Shown: positions 1 through 8,367, numbered from the stretch's first letter. The stretch: 27,777 bases of DNA from a virus (IMGVR_UViG_3300046007_005432:1-27777), one strand, 5' to 3'. A program made the numbers and translations. Notes: generated by a model not told the origin, from the letters alone.

Positions 1-915
1 GTCGGTGTTTAACCACGTAGATGAATTCTTGCTTCCATTGTTCCAAGTTGAAGAGTTCTTTCCTCCGTTTTCCCACGTTGATGAGTTCTTTTGCATACCA
101 ATCCAGCCACCCAATCCAAAGAATGTGAGAACAAACTCACCAGCATCAGCAATGATTCGGTATGCTTGGTTTAAACGGAGAACGGCATCGAATCCAGTGA
201 GAATAAATGAACCAACGTCTGCTATTAGTTTTCTACCGAACAACAAGTTTGCATCTTGCCCTGTGAGTGTGAATGTTCCAACATCTGCTGTCATCGTATA
301 ACCAGATGGTTGTTCTGCTAGCATAATAGAAACACCAGTAAATTGTCCGTTTGCACGGGTAAATGTAAGTGTTTCTGCACCCGCTGGCGATGTGGCTTGA
401 TTTCTGTCGAACAATCCAAGACCACCATAAGTACCGTTTTCTACACGCTTAGTTGTGTTAGTTCCCGCACCAATAGTGGCACCGTTATCATTCCAACCAA
501 CCATGATTGCCCAAGCACCAGCAACAGAAGATGTTGCAGTCACAGACAAAGATGTTCCCGAAGTTGCTGCATTATCGCCAGTAGCGTTTGGCTGTGTCGC
601 GCTTGCACCAGAATATGAACCAACGACAGATGCAATCAGGTTGTTTGCAGAACTTTTGGTTACGACGACGTTGTTACTTCCACTAGCGGGTGATGAAAGT
701 CCATACATTCGCAGTGTTCCTCCTCCGCCCGCGATTCCTCGTGAGTGTAACTGTGTCATTGAGACACCAGCATAGGTAACTCCTGTTACAAATGAACCGT
801 AGTCAATAACTCCTACAATCAAATAGTTTGATGTAGAAGAATTGTTAAAAGCATATGTAAGACTTGTACCAGAACCAGCATAGCCAGAACCAGACGCTAC
901 AAATGCTACCGCCAT
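1..915 (-). CDS. Virion protein with C-terminal repeats, partial
   Basis: An open frame runs from the ATG at 915 through the left edge with no stop, so at least 305 residues are present and the C-terminus is missing. The N-terminal ~200 residues are Gly/Ser/Thr/Ala-rich with beta-strand periodicity, typical of phage fibre or tail-surface proteins. Around residues 215-280 there are three copies of a block reading roughly ADVGxFxLTGxDA. Close to the edge are three tandem decapeptides of the form KNSSTWxNGx, encoded by 30-nt repeats. The start lies 1 nt after the stop of the preceding gene, so translation is probably coupled. Position at the end of the head operon fits a tail, fibre or receptor-contacting protein. 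No enzymatic domain is recognised; the exact role is inferred from composition and position. Confidence 0.8.
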   Translation of the reverse strand, partial: MAVAFVASGSGYAGSGTSLTYAFNNSSTSNYLIVGVIDYGSFVTGVTYAGVSMTQLHSRGIAGGGGTLRMYGLSSPASGSNNVVVTKSSANNLIASVVGSYSGASATQPNATGDNAATSGTSLSVTATSSVAGAWAIMVGWNDNGATIGAGTNTTKRVENGTYGGLGLFDRNQATSPAGAETLTFTRANGQFTGVSIMLAEQPSGYTMTADVGTFTLTGQDANLLFGRKLIADVGSFILTGFDAVLRLNQAYRIIADAGEFVLTFFGLGGWIGMQKNSSTWENGGKNSSTWNNGSKNSSTWLNTD

Positions 916-916
916 G

Positions 917-1327
917 TTAAGCGTTCGTTAGGAATCCAGTCGAAGCGTTGAAGTCTACTGTGAATGTCTCACCAGAAGCTACCGTGATTGAAGAGCCGTA
1001 GTCGTAGTAAGCGATAAGGTTGTCTGACGCAGAAGTATCGTTATAAACAACAACGTAACGGAATGGACCGACAGAACCACCAGAAGCAGTGAGAACCAAG
1101 TCAGCAAGAACTAGTTTGTATGTTCCCGATGTCTGTGCAGACGAAGTCGTTGTTATGTTTCGTGACGAACAGTTTGTGTACGAAATCTCTGTAATTTGAG
1201 AAAGCGTAGCGTCTGTTGCGTTCGGGGCTGTGTTTGTAAGAGCGACAACGAGTTGGTCTGAACCAAGGTTGTGTACCTTTTCAGCGAGTGCTTCTACGAA
1301 CGGTTGGAATTTTGTAAATGTAGCCAT
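917..1327 (-). CDS. Small virion-associated protein
   Basis: 136 residues. It opens with MATFTKFQPFVEALAEKVHN, a start I associate with a widespread phage family found beside connector and tail genes. The rest is short beta-rich segments (YKLVLADLVLTASGGSVGPF, then a FTVDF strand near the end), compatible with a decoration, head-completion or tail-surface protein. It sits 3 nt after the connector-like gene and 1 nt before the repeat-bearing virion protein, inside the structural operon. No catalytic motif is visible. The A-rich ATTAAAAT before the ATG has no Shine-Dalgarno. A structural role is likely from context; the precise one is unknown. Confidence 0.75.
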   Translation of the reverse strand: MATFTKFQPFVEALAEKVHNLGSDQLVVALTNTAPNATDATLSQITEISYTNCSSRNITTTSSAQTSGTYKLVLADLVLTASGGSVGPFRYVVVYNDTSASDNLIAYYDYGSSITVASGETFTVDFNASTGFLTNA

Positions 1328-1330
1328 ATT

Positions 1331-2047
1331 TTAATCGTAATCTATGTAAGTACTGACAAGTTGCATCACACGGTCTTTCTGCTTTGAGCCGTACTGTCGG
1401 CGAAGACGAGACTCAAAGTCAGCAATAATGTCTGCATATGCCTTTGCCTGTGGCATTTGCTTTGAGATTGCGTACTCCATAGCAGGACCGTATGCAAGCA
1501 TTGCGTGGAATGTGTAATCGAATCCAGGAATAACTGTTCCAGTGTTCCAATCAGATGTGGTGAAGTGTTTTGGACTACGGCTCCACATTGCGCGGATATA
1601 ACCACCGTTGGTTACATCAGTAGCATCTGCGCGAGGGTAGATAAAGAATGAAAGTCCTTCAGTGTCGTACACAGGACTTGCCTTTGAGTAGTACGAGTCG
1701 ATTTGTGTATCGTTACCAAGTCCTTCCACAATCTCACCAGCGTCGATTGGGGTAGCACGATAAGGGTTTGTACCGTCGTAACAAATATCAATACGCTTAA
1801 TGTTCAACACCTGCTCTGAAACAGGAATCGCGTAGTCGCGCTGTCCTGCAACAAGAGGTGTAGTCAAAATCGCATAGTCAGACCAGTTTGGGTCGTCATA
1901 GTCTGACTCATCTTGCGAATCAAGAATCATACCCACGACCTTTTCGAGCCAGATGTTTGCGTCAATGACGCGAGAAGCAATAGGGTACGCAGTTGTATCT
2001 GCGCCCGTTAATTGTTCGATTTTTGAATTGATGTCTCCTAAGGTCAT
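1331..2047 (-). CDS. Head-tail connector-like protein
   Basis: 238 residues. It begins MTLGDINSKIEQLTG, then a helical stretch (ANIWLEKVVGMILDSQDES), a beta-rich middle (ILTTPLVAGQRDYAIP) and a helical C-terminus (YADIIADFESRLRRQYGS). This order and length resemble head-tail adaptor or tail-accessory proteins of podo- and siphophages (P22 gp4-like in general organisation). The segment AGQRDYAIP is the sort often seen in such connector proteins. It lies downstream of the capsid genes, as expected, though three glycosyltransferase genes intervene. A 35-nt imperfect inverted repeat directly abuts the ATG. The assignment rests on pattern and position; a structure search would be needed for a firm family name. 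Confidence 0.55.
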   Translation of the reverse strand: MTLGDINSKIEQLTGADTTAYPIASRVIDANIWLEKVVGMILDSQDESDYDDPNWSDYAILTTPLVAGQRDYAIPVSEQVLNIKRIDICYDGTNPYRATPIDAGEIVEGLGNDTQIDSYYSKASPVYDTEGLSFFIYPRADATDVTNGGYIRAMWSRSPKHFTTSDWNTGTVIPGFDYTFHAMLAYGPAMEYAISKQMPQAKAYADIIADFESRLRRQYGSKQKDRVMQLVSTYIDYD

Positions 2048-2082
2048 GGAAAATAGGTTATCTGCCCGATAATCCTATTTCC
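2048..2082 (-). other. Hairpin abutting a start codon
   Basis: The plus strand reads GGAAAATAGGTTATC, a 5-nt TGCCC loop, then GATAATCCTATTTCC. The arms pair over 14 positions with two single-base bulges. The hairpin ends exactly at the ATG at 2047 of the connector-like gene. It fills most of the 49-nt gap after the GT2 gene. It could tune translation of the connector gene relative to the upstream glycosyltransferases, or act as a processing site. There is no U-tract, so it is not a simple terminator. Confidence 0.5.
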
Positions 2083-2096
2083 AATTATATATCCGA

Positions 2097-2735
2097 TTAT
2101 AGGTACTTCTTCTTCCAGTCACCATTAATCGCGTCCATACGAGAGTTGTATGCACGAAGATTGTTTGCTTCACGAGTTGTACGGAATGGGTGCTTCATAA
2201 CTGCATCGTGGTCCATTGCAACAACAGCAAGTTTGTTCTCACAGAAGAAATTGTATCCAGCCATCTCTGCGCGGTGTGCAATCTCAACATTCTCCCACGA
2301 CCAACCTTTATTGAACTCTTCATCGAATCCACCTACATCATAGAAAAGAGAACGTGGAGCAGACGCGAAATCAATCTCCCATTGGTCTGGTCGAACCTTC
2401 CCATTAACGTGCTTGCGCCAATCCCACTTAGCGCGTGCATCATAGAACTTTGCCTTTCCAACAGGGAATGTGTACCCCTTCATATCGTGGTCAAGTTTCG
2501 CAATACGTTCAAGAGCATCGTCGGGAATCTTAATACAGTCTTGGAGCATCACAATAATGTCTCCTGAACACTGACGAATGAGCCGATTCCAGTCAGATGG
2601 AAGTGTCCACTCTCCGTTTCTCAGTCCCAATACCACATTCCACTCGAAGTCCTTAAATGTTTGTCTCTCCAAACACTCCTGTGTCATATCGAGATATTCT
2701 GGTCGAATCGAAGGAGTAATTACGGAGATTTTCAT
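2097..2735 (-). CDS. Family 2 glycosyltransferase (GT-A fold)
   Basis: 212 residues. The N-terminus MKISVITPSIRPEYLDMTQE is the first beta strand and nucleotide-binding turn of GT2 enzymes. It is followed by LERQTFKDFEWNVVLG and, near residue 65, GDIIVMLQDCIKIP, where the usual DxD is replaced by LQDC. The segment FDEEFNKGWSWENVEIAHRA near residue 140 matches the acceptor region (GFDE..  W E..E) of GT2 proteins, with the E/D residues normally serving as base. It would transfer a sugar from a nucleotide-sugar, cytoplasmically. It is translated 3 nt after the GT4 gene. Family is clear; substrate is unknown. The degenerate DxD may alter metal binding. Confidence 0.85.
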   Translation of the reverse strand: MKISVITPSIRPEYLDMTQECLERQTFKDFEWNVVLGLRNGEWTLPSDWNRLIRQCSGDIIVMLQDCIKIPDDALERIAKLDHDMKGYTFPVGKAKFYDARAKWDWRKHVNGKVRPDQWEIDFASAPRSLFYDVGGFDEEFNKGWSWENVEIAHRAEMAGYNFFCENKLAVVAMDHDAVMKHPFRTTREANNLRAYNSRMDAINGDWKKKYL

Positions 2736-2738
2736 ATC

Positions 2739-3677
2739 TTAATTAGACAACTTTTTTATAACAAAGTCAAGACTATCTGCGTAGTGTTGTGCTGTCCATT
2801 TGGATTGAACATATGCAATACCACGCGCCTTTTCCTCATCAGACCAATTCTCAATAATGTCAGCAACAGCGGTCTTGATATGCCCGACGCTAGGCTCAAC
2901 AATAAGTCCCGCACCGCTTTCTTCGATGTACTCGCGATTCTTCGGACTATCAGTCATACAGACAACAGGGATACCGCACGACATTGCTTCGAGAGTTGCG
3001 CGTTGTCCGCCACCCCAATAATCAGCAGACTGAACAAGAACATGCGATTGGTTTAGGTAATCACAGATGTCTTCTGCCCTACTCTCTTCAATTACGGTTG
3101 AGCCGCACTCTTTACATTTATCGAATGGATACGGGTCTTCTTTCTGATGACGACCAACAACAATAGCGTCAGCACCAAATGCTTCACCAAGTAACCACTG
3201 TCTCTTCCATGATGCAGATGTTCCGTGATGAATAGCTTTCCACTTCTTTGGAAGTTTCTTTGGTTTCATCACCTTATCGTTGATTCCAAACGCGGTGTAC
3301 ACCTCTACACCAAGTTGTGAGAACTCATCGAAGTTAATCTTTGACTCTACACAGACGATATTGAAACCGTCTACCCATTCCTTTTGAATCGGACCACCAG
3401 CGAATAGAAGAGCCTTCTTTATCGTGTTCTGCCTTACTTTATTGTAGTGTGGCGCGTTGCTACCGTTTATGGTGCAAGGTGCTTCCCAATAAAGAATCAC
3501 ATCTACACCTGATATGTTGTCCCACGGTTCATGGAATGAAATGTCGTATTTCTTCGAGAGTATACGCACTGCTTCACGAAGTCCGTCGTTCCACTGGTTG
3601 AATATCTTTTCGTTCGATACTCCCTGCCAGACAAACGCAATCTTACTTCTCGTAGATTCTGATTTCTTCTTGGGCAT
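2739..3677 (-). CDS. GT4-like glycosyltransferase (GT-B fold)
   Basis: 312 residues. After a basic leader (MPKKKSESTRSK) comes the first strand IAFVWQGVSN. The C-terminal half carries the nucleotide-sugar site of GT4 enzymes: LVQSADYWGGGQRATLEAMS followed by CGIPVVCMTDSPKNREYI, in which the E of LEAMSCG is the expected donor-binding glutamate. The protein is shorter than usual GT4 enzymes (350-400 aa), mainly in the N-terminal Rossmann domain, which also holds a CKECG stretch. Its start overlaps the end of the preceding gene by 35 nt. I kept this start because the next residues are the core strand and no later start is available. Likely transfers sugar to a virion or host-surface acceptor; the acceptor is not known. 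Confidence 0.85.
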   Translation of the reverse strand: MPKKKSESTRSKIAFVWQGVSNEKIFNQWNDGLREAVRILSKKYDISFHEPWDNISGVDVILYWEAPCTINGSNAPHYNKVRQNTIKKALLFAGGPIQKEWVDGFNIVCVESKINFDEFSQLGVEVYTAFGINDKVMKPKKLPKKWKAIHHGTSASWKRQWLLGEAFGADAIVVGRHQKEDPYPFDKCKECGSTVIEESRAEDICDYLNQSHVLVQSADYWGGGQRATLEAMSCGIPVVCMTDSPKNREYIEESGAGLIVEPSVGHIKTAVADIIENWSDEEKARGIAYVQSKWTAQHYADSLDFVIKKLSN

Positions 3678-4062
3678 ATTCGAGGTCTTTATATAGATTA
3701 CCCTTCATCTCACGCACGCGAGATAGTTCAAAAGCGTCTTCTTCAGACTGTGTATCTTCAAACTTCTCTGAAATACCGCCTTCCATTTCCTCCATCTTCT
3801 CGTATTCAGACATCAACTGTTCAGCCTTCTGACGAACCTGAACATACTCCCAAAGATGTTGAACCTTATCGGTGTTCTTTGAGTTGATAGCCTTGATTAT
3901 AATGTGCTTTGGGTCTGGCTTATCTTTGATGTACGCAATAATATCCTTAATCTTTGCGAAACGAACTGGGTCTTCCAAGTCCATTTGGTTTGCACCAATC
4001 CACTCATAAACATCAGCAAAGAACTTAATGTCTATTCCTTGCAGTAGTGATTCGTTACTCAT
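3643..4062 (-). CDS. Unknown acidic helical protein
   Basis: 139 residues, highly charged and predicted mostly helical, with a coiled-coil-like second half (EQLMSEYEKMEEMEGG, later REMKGNLYKDLEYAQEEI). No known family recognised. The start overlaps the stop of the 766-aa fusion protein by 4 nt (ATGA type) and its 3' end overlaps the GT4 gene by 35 nt, so all four genes are translated as a block. The context suggests an accessory or scaffold factor for the glycosyltransferases, but the sequence does not show this. Confidence 0.75.
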   Translation of the reverse strand: MSNESLLQGIDIKFFADVYEWIGANQMDLEDPVRFAKIKDIIAYIKDKPDPKHIIIKAINSKNTDKVQHLWEYVQVRQKAEQLMSEYEKMEEMEGGISEKFEDTQSEEDAFELSRVREMKGNLYKDLEYAQEEIRIYEK

Positions 4063-6359
4063 ATAGCGTCATTATACCTTTTAGCGATTGATTCCCAAGT
4101 AAAGTTTTCGTCAGCCCACTTCTTCATCTCTGAACGGTCACCAATCTTCTTTTTAAGAATCTTCACGCAAGCATCTACCCATTCTTGTTGTGCCTTTTCG
4201 TCTTTGAGACCGAATGGTGCGTCATACATCTTAGGGTCTACCGCAACCTTTACTCCATACTTATTTGATTCTTCCAGCGCGCCGTAGTTTGTTGTTACAG
4301 GAATCGCACCACCAGATTGACCCTTCTTAACTGAGATACAATCAATTTCGGAGAACACAGTTGGGTAAGCAAGAATGTTTGCTCGGTGGTACAACTTCGC
4401 AACTTCTCCCTGTGAGAGACGACCAAGTACTTCGACACCTGCATCTTCCATTTCTTTAACAATATGTGCCTTCAAGTCCATCATCTTCTGATTGTCTGAA
4501 TGCGCGTTGTCGTAGATGTCCCAACCATATGCCCACTGAAGACGTGCTTGCGGTACCTTTTCTTTTACACGCTTAAACAGTGCAGGAAGAGTATCGAGAG
4601 AACGTTCTGGTGACGAAGTGTTGACCATAAGGTATTGGTCCTTCTCAATCTCTTCAACAACAGAAATCGTGTGTCCGTTTGGAATCACAGCAAACTTCTC
4701 GTCTGAGACGTTTGGGAACAAACTGCGGTGGTAGTGTGTTTTTACTAGAATCTTGTCAATCTTTGCGAGGCGTTCCTTCGTGAATTCTTCTGGTGATACA
4801 ACGTCGTGCAAATCTACAATTACTTTACCTGAGTTGAGTCCGTAATCGCACAACTTAGGACTGCGCCACAGGATTGTAACGTCTTGCTTGTCTCGTACAT
4901 TGTAAGCCCAGAATGGTTTCCAAATGACACCATCTGATTCCATCTCTGTACGACCAATGTTTGCGTACACAGTTACATTCCAACCGAGTTTCTTCAAGTG
5001 CTTTGACAAGTGGATTACAGATTCTTCTGAACCACCAACACCCTTTGTCTTGAACATTTCAGGGTTCCATTCGTGGGTCGTGAAACCACAATAAAATACC
5101 AAGTCTTTACCCGACGATGTTTCCTTTACGAAAATCTGATTATAGAGAGAACACACGGCAGGGTGAGAGCGTTCCTCGACAGTGAATCCATCAAGAATCT
5201 TCTTAACCTTTGCTTTATCCTTTTCTCCTACAAGAGATTTAACTTTTTCAGCGATTGCTTTGTCTTTGTTTTCTTGCTCTTTCATCGCGTCAAGCATCTC
5301 CCCCAACTTCTTGTTCTCTGGGTAGATTTTCATGCACGCTTCAAGTGGCGGAATCGCAAGTGACGGTTCGTTGAGTGCAAAGTAGCATTTCGACAAGAGC
5401 ATCAAAGGGTTGTAGTCGTAATCGCGTGGATTGAATACAATCATCGAGTGATACGAAGGTTTCTGTTTGAGACCGTGCAATAGATAACGCTTTGCTTGCT
5501 TAAAGTTCCCCCAAGCGTAGAACATATTTCCTGTTTGTAGATATGCGTCAGGCATCTCTGGGTTCTGACCCATAGCCAAGTACATATGTTTCTTCGCATT
5601 CTCCTTGTCGCCAAGCGCATCGTAACAACCAGCCATACGCATAAGCGCAAGATACTTCTCGTCGTCTGATTGCGATTCTTCGACGAATGAAATAAAAGCA
5701 GTAATTGCTTCTTTCCAACGACCAAGACCAGAGAGTGTATTCGCTACGTTCCAATAGTTGCGTGGGTCGTTTGGATTCTCTTCCAACGATACCTTAGCAA
5801 TACGAAGATTGCGCTCAAGATTCTCTCCCGCTCGCTTCTCGGTCGTAAGGTGAATACGGTCAATGCCTTCAATAAATCGAATATCCAAATCACGCTTAGG
5901 CATGAGGTCTTCGTGGATTTTACCAACCCATTCAGCAGCACCGCGCTTAATAACCATTGTCTTCTTGTGAGCAACAGTTGGTTGCTTGTACTCGTCAAAG
6001 TCGTAGAGGTACCACATCGCGTAACCGTCTGCCTTTGATGATTCAATGGTGTCTCGTAGTTTATCGAGTCCCTTGAATACGTCGTCAGCATCGCACCACA
6101 TGATGTAATCTACTGATTCAGGTACGAGTGCGAACGCATTGTTGCGTGCCTTCGCAAAGTCATCTTCCCAACGAGCGAAGACATAACTTGCATTGTACTT
6201 ATCGGCGACCTTGGCGCACGAATCATTCCATGAACCGTCTTTGTTTGAGAAATAGATGTAGATAGCATCTACGTGAGGCTCAACATTCTCCAAGCAACGG
6301 TCGAGAAGTTTTGCTTCTGCGTCATCAGCCTTAACAATAAGTGAAAGAGCAATAAACAT
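4059..6359 (-). CDS. GT2-TPR-GT4 fusion glycosyltransferase
   Basis: 766 residues with three parts. Residues 1 to ~200 form a GT2 domain of the WaaE/KdtX type: MFIALSLIVK start, FAKARNNAF near 68-76 and the metal-binding motif WCDADD at 88-93. Residues ~190-340 hold tetratricopeptide-like repeats (NYWNVANTLSGLGRWKEA, PDAYLQTGNMFYAWGNFKQA). From about residue 420 a GT4 domain begins (KTKGVGGSEESVIHLSKHL); its donor-site helix is replaced by DCISVKKGQSGGAIPV, with E residues before and after. The protein probably adds two sugars in sequence or combines chain start and extension. It starts on a TAATG overlap with the upstream gene and overlaps the next gene by 4 nt. The domains are clear; the acceptor (capsid, tail fibre or host glycan) is unknown. 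Confidence 0.88.
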   Translation of the reverse strand: MFIALSLIVKADDAEAKLLDRCLENVEPHVDAIYIYFSNKDGSWNDSCAKVADKYNASYVFARWEDDFAKARNNAFALVPESVDYIMWCDADDVFKGLDKLRDTIESSKADGYAMWYLYDFDEYKQPTVAHKKTMVIKRGAAEWVGKIHEDLMPKRDLDIRFIEGIDRIHLTTEKRAGENLERNLRIAKVSLEENPNDPRNYWNVANTLSGLGRWKEAITAFISFVEESQSDDEKYLALMRMAGCYDALGDKENAKKHMYLAMGQNPEMPDAYLQTGNMFYAWGNFKQAKRYLLHGLKQKPSYHSMIVFNPRDYDYNPLMLLSKCYFALNEPSLAIPPLEACMKIYPENKKLGEMLDAMKEQENKDKAIAEKVKSLVGEKDKAKVKKILDGFTVEERSHPAVCSLYNQIFVKETSSGKDLVFYCGFTTHEWNPEMFKTKGVGGSEESVIHLSKHLKKLGWNVTVYANIGRTEMESDGVIWKPFWAYNVRDKQDVTILWRSPKLCDYGLNSGKVIVDLHDVVSPEEFTKERLAKIDKILVKTHYHRSLFPNVSDEKFAVIPNGHTISVVEEIEKDQYLMVNTSSPERSLDTLPALFKRVKEKVPQARLQWAYGWDIYDNAHSDNQKMMDLKAHIVKEMEDAGVEVLGRLSQGEVAKLYHRANILAYPTVFSEIDCISVKKGQSGGAIPVTTNYGALEESNKYGVKVAVDPKMYDAPFGLKDEKAQQEWVDACVKILKKKIGDRSEMKKWADENFTWESIAKRYNDAI

Positions 6360-6661
6360 TAGATTTTCTCAGGTAGTGCAAATTCTTTGTAAGTACGGGC
6401 AAACCAAATTACCGCTTCTTTCGCAGAGAACTCTGTTACCTCACCGACATCGAGTTTGTCGTTGATGATGTTGTGGAGAGTTTCAGGCATTTCCATGAGT
6501 ACACGTTTGAGTGCGTACTTTCCTTTTGCTTCTGCAAACTCAGACCGTAGGTCTTTTCGTCTTTCGATTGTCTGTGCAATGAATGCCTTGTACTCTTCTG
6601 GGAACTGTTGCTTGTACTGGTCTACCGCGTCAATAATCTTTTGCTTAGTTGCTTGTCGCAT
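6359..6661 (-). CDS. Unknown small protein
   Basis: 100 residues, basic and helical at the N-terminus (MRQATKQKIIDAVDQYKQQF), more hydrophobic at the end (AKEAVIWFARTYKEF). No family recognised. It is the first gene after the major capsid gene and the structured 6696-6756 element, and its stop shares a base with the start of the fusion glycosyltransferase (TAATG). Position just after the capsid gene would allow a head-associated role, but nothing in the sequence demonstrates this. Confidence 0.75.
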   Translation of the reverse strand: MRQATKQKIIDAVDQYKQQFPEEYKAFIAQTIERRKDLRSEFAEAKGKYALKRVLMEMPETLHNIINDKLDVGEVTEFSAKEAVIWFARTYKEFALPEKI

Positions 6662-6695
6662 GTACTTATTTTCCCACCGACTTTACAAAGCGTCA

Positions 6696-6756
6696 AGTTC
6701 GTTTCCTTTATGAGTTCCCCCACCCATAAAGGATAGGAGGGAGAACACAACGAACT
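6696..6756 (-). repeat. Nested perfect inverted repeats after capsid gene
   Basis: Two perfect nested dyads are present. The outer arms are AGTTCGTT (6696-6703) and AACGAACT (6749-6756). The inner arms are TCCTTTATG (6704-6712) and CATAAAGGA (6725-6733), directly next to the outer 5' arm. The structure overlaps the stop codon of the major capsid gene at 6755-6757. No U-run follows on the minus strand. It most likely stabilises or separates the abundant capsid message from the downstream glycosyltransferase genes, for example as a 3' stability hairpin or processing site. Confidence 0.65.
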
Positions 6757-7678
6757 AGAGAGTCTTCTTGAAGCCAGAGACGAAGAAGTTTGAATCTTGG
6801 TTGTTGACTTCGAGAGTCATAGAACCGTAGATTGTGCGCTTCTTGTATGCACCACTTGAAGGAAGTTCCATTTCCACTGGGCGGTGGAGGTATGCAATCT
6901 TCAACTTCTCAGGGCGAATAGCGAGGACGCGACCAGTAGCGTCAGCAGCTTGTTCAACGTAGCGGTGCTTGATGAACTTAACAGTACCGAACGATGTCTC
7001 GAATGTCGAAACAGTGCGTACGATGTCTGTCATTCCAGGAGTGTTGACAACAACGTTTGTCTTCTGAACGAACGTATCGACAACTTGGCGGAGACCACCA
7101 CCTGTGTAAACGTCGGTAGCAACGTCACCGTTTGAGTTCTCCCAGTTGTCCTTCATGAGTCCATCGAGGATAGACGCAGAGAAGACAGTACCCGAAGTCT
7201 GAGCGGTTGTGTTGGTTGACTTTGAGATTGCAGCGATGATACCGTTCATCTTTGCAGTTGTACCTGAAGCACCCGAGACGAGTGTTGAACGTACGAGGTC
7301 GAACTCTACACCGTTAGAGAAGTCCTTGAGAGCCTTCGTGGTCTGACGGTCGAGTTCATTACCGCCAGTGTAGTGTTCGATGTCCACCTGCTTCTGAGAA
7401 ACGGTGAAGGTACGAGCAACTTCCTCGACGATGTTAGTAAGGCGTACAGGCTGTGAAAGAGCAGCAGATGAGAAATCAGCACCCTGTTGAACAGCGAGTG
7501 AACCAGCAGTAGCAAGAGTATCTGTAAGGAATGAGTGAACCTCATCAATAGCAGTAGTCTTACCAAGAGACTTTTGGATATTATCCTCAGTCGCTGTGAG
7601 AATCTCGATAGCATTCTCTACAACGTCTTCTTTTCGACTTACGTCACCGTAAGTCTGATATGCATTAGCAACAGACAT
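6755..7678 (-). CDS. Major capsid protein, SU10/DUF5309-like
   Basis: 307 residues, the typical length of the SU10-like major capsid family (HK97 fold). Features I recognise from that family are the N-terminal helix (SVANAYQTYGDVSRKEDVVE), the segment LTNIVEEVARTFTVSQKQVD, the helix following (ELDRQTTKALKDF), a Gly/Thr-rich loop (TAKMNGIIAAISKSTN) and the C-terminal strands ending FFVSGFKKTL. It assembles the procapsid around the scaffold with the portal at one vertex. It lies directly after a scaffold-like gene and is followed by a stable nested hairpin. The start has an A/T-rich leader (AATATAAAATT) without Shine-Dalgarno. Confidence 0.88.
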   Translation of the reverse strand: MSVANAYQTYGDVSRKEDVVENAIEILTATEDNIQKSLGKTTAIDEVHSFLTDTLATAGSLAVQQGADFSSAALSQPVRLTNIVEEVARTFTVSQKQVDIEHYTGGNELDRQTTKALKDFSNGVEFDLVRSTLVSGASGTTAKMNGIIAAISKSTNTTAQTSGTVFSASILDGLMKDNWENSNGDVATDVYTGGGLRQVVDTFVQKTNVVVNTPGMTDIVRTVSTFETSFGTVKFIKHRYVEQAADATGRVLAIRPEKLKIAYLHRPVEMELPSSGAYKKRTIYGSMTLEVNNQDSNFFVSGFKKTL

Positions 7679-7697
7679 AATTTTATATTATTTACTT

Positions 7698-8297
7698 TTA
7701 GCCTCGTGACTCACGCATCATTTGCATTGCAATTCTTTCGGCTGTTGCTTGGTCGCCACGTTGAGCAGCGGCAGCAGCTTGTTCCTTCAATGTCTTAATC
7801 TGCTTGAGTTTTGGGCTAGATGTCATTACTGTCTTCAATGCTTCTGTCTTCTCGAAGCCCGAAGCCTTCTCAATGAGAGACTTCAAGGCAGGGACCTCAG
7901 CCGCTTCGCGCGCGGTAATACCGTTTGCTTTAGCGTAAGCGTCGATAACCTCTCGATGCTTCGCAGTTTCGGGATTCTTGTCGTAGAAAAGAATCGTCTC
8001 GAATTCGCTGCGAGGAATAAAATCTTCTTTTGAAATTTCCTCTTTTGCGTCTTGTTTTCGTTTACCTACGAAACCGTAAGTATCCTTAATAGACTTCAAA
8101 GCGGTTTCCTTGCTGGAGAACTTTTTTCCGAGAAAGGCGTTGAGTTCTTCCAACGAAAGAGATTGTGCTTCCTTTTGCTGGGGTGTTTCAACAGCCGTTT
8201 CTGCGTCTGACGGGTCGAATTCGGTTGATTCGGTTTCCACCTCCTCTACGCCGTCCCCACCAGGTAGTGCTTCCTCGGTAATGTTGTCGTTATTCAT
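7698..8297 (-). CDS. Capsid scaffolding-like protein
   Basis: 199 residues, strongly acidic N-terminus (EALPGGDGVEEVETESTEF) and helical, low-complexity remainder rich in A, E, K and Q, ending in a basic stretch after QRGDQATAERIAMQMMRES. This composition and the position directly upstream of the major capsid gene (19-nt gap) are typical of phage scaffold proteins, which line the procapsid interior and bind coat protein through a basic helical C-terminus. The call is from composition and synteny, since scaffolds share little sequence. The leader ACAAATACAT lacks a Shine-Dalgarno. Confidence 0.7.
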   Translation of the reverse strand: MNNDNITEEALPGGDGVEEVETESTEFDPSDAETAVETPQQKEAQSLSLEELNAFLGKKFSSKETALKSIKDTYGFVGKRKQDAKEEISKEDFIPRSEFETILFYDKNPETAKHREVIDAYAKANGITAREAAEVPALKSLIEKASGFEKTEALKTVMTSSPKLKQIKTLKEQAAAAAQRGDQATAERIAMQMMRESRG

Positions 8298-8339
8298 ATG
8301 TATTTGTACAGTGAGACTTGATAAGGGCGAATGGTTAGT

Positions 8340-8367
8340 GCGCCCGATGGGGCAGTTTCGGGTGCGC
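8340..8367 (-). other. Intercistronic GC-rich hairpin
   Basis: The minus strand pairs GCGC + CCCGA with TCGGG + CGC around an AACTGCCCCA loop, with a single bulged A. It lies right after the stop of the small coiled-coil gene and before the scaffold-like gene. No U-tract follows on either strand. It may be an mRNA processing or stability element separating portal-region and capsid-region messages. Confidence 0.45.

Noticed and set aside
1-775. Plus-strand frames of 91-106 aa near the left edge
   Set aside because: Opposite the partial virion protein, whose minus-strand frame is open for 305 codons with repeats.
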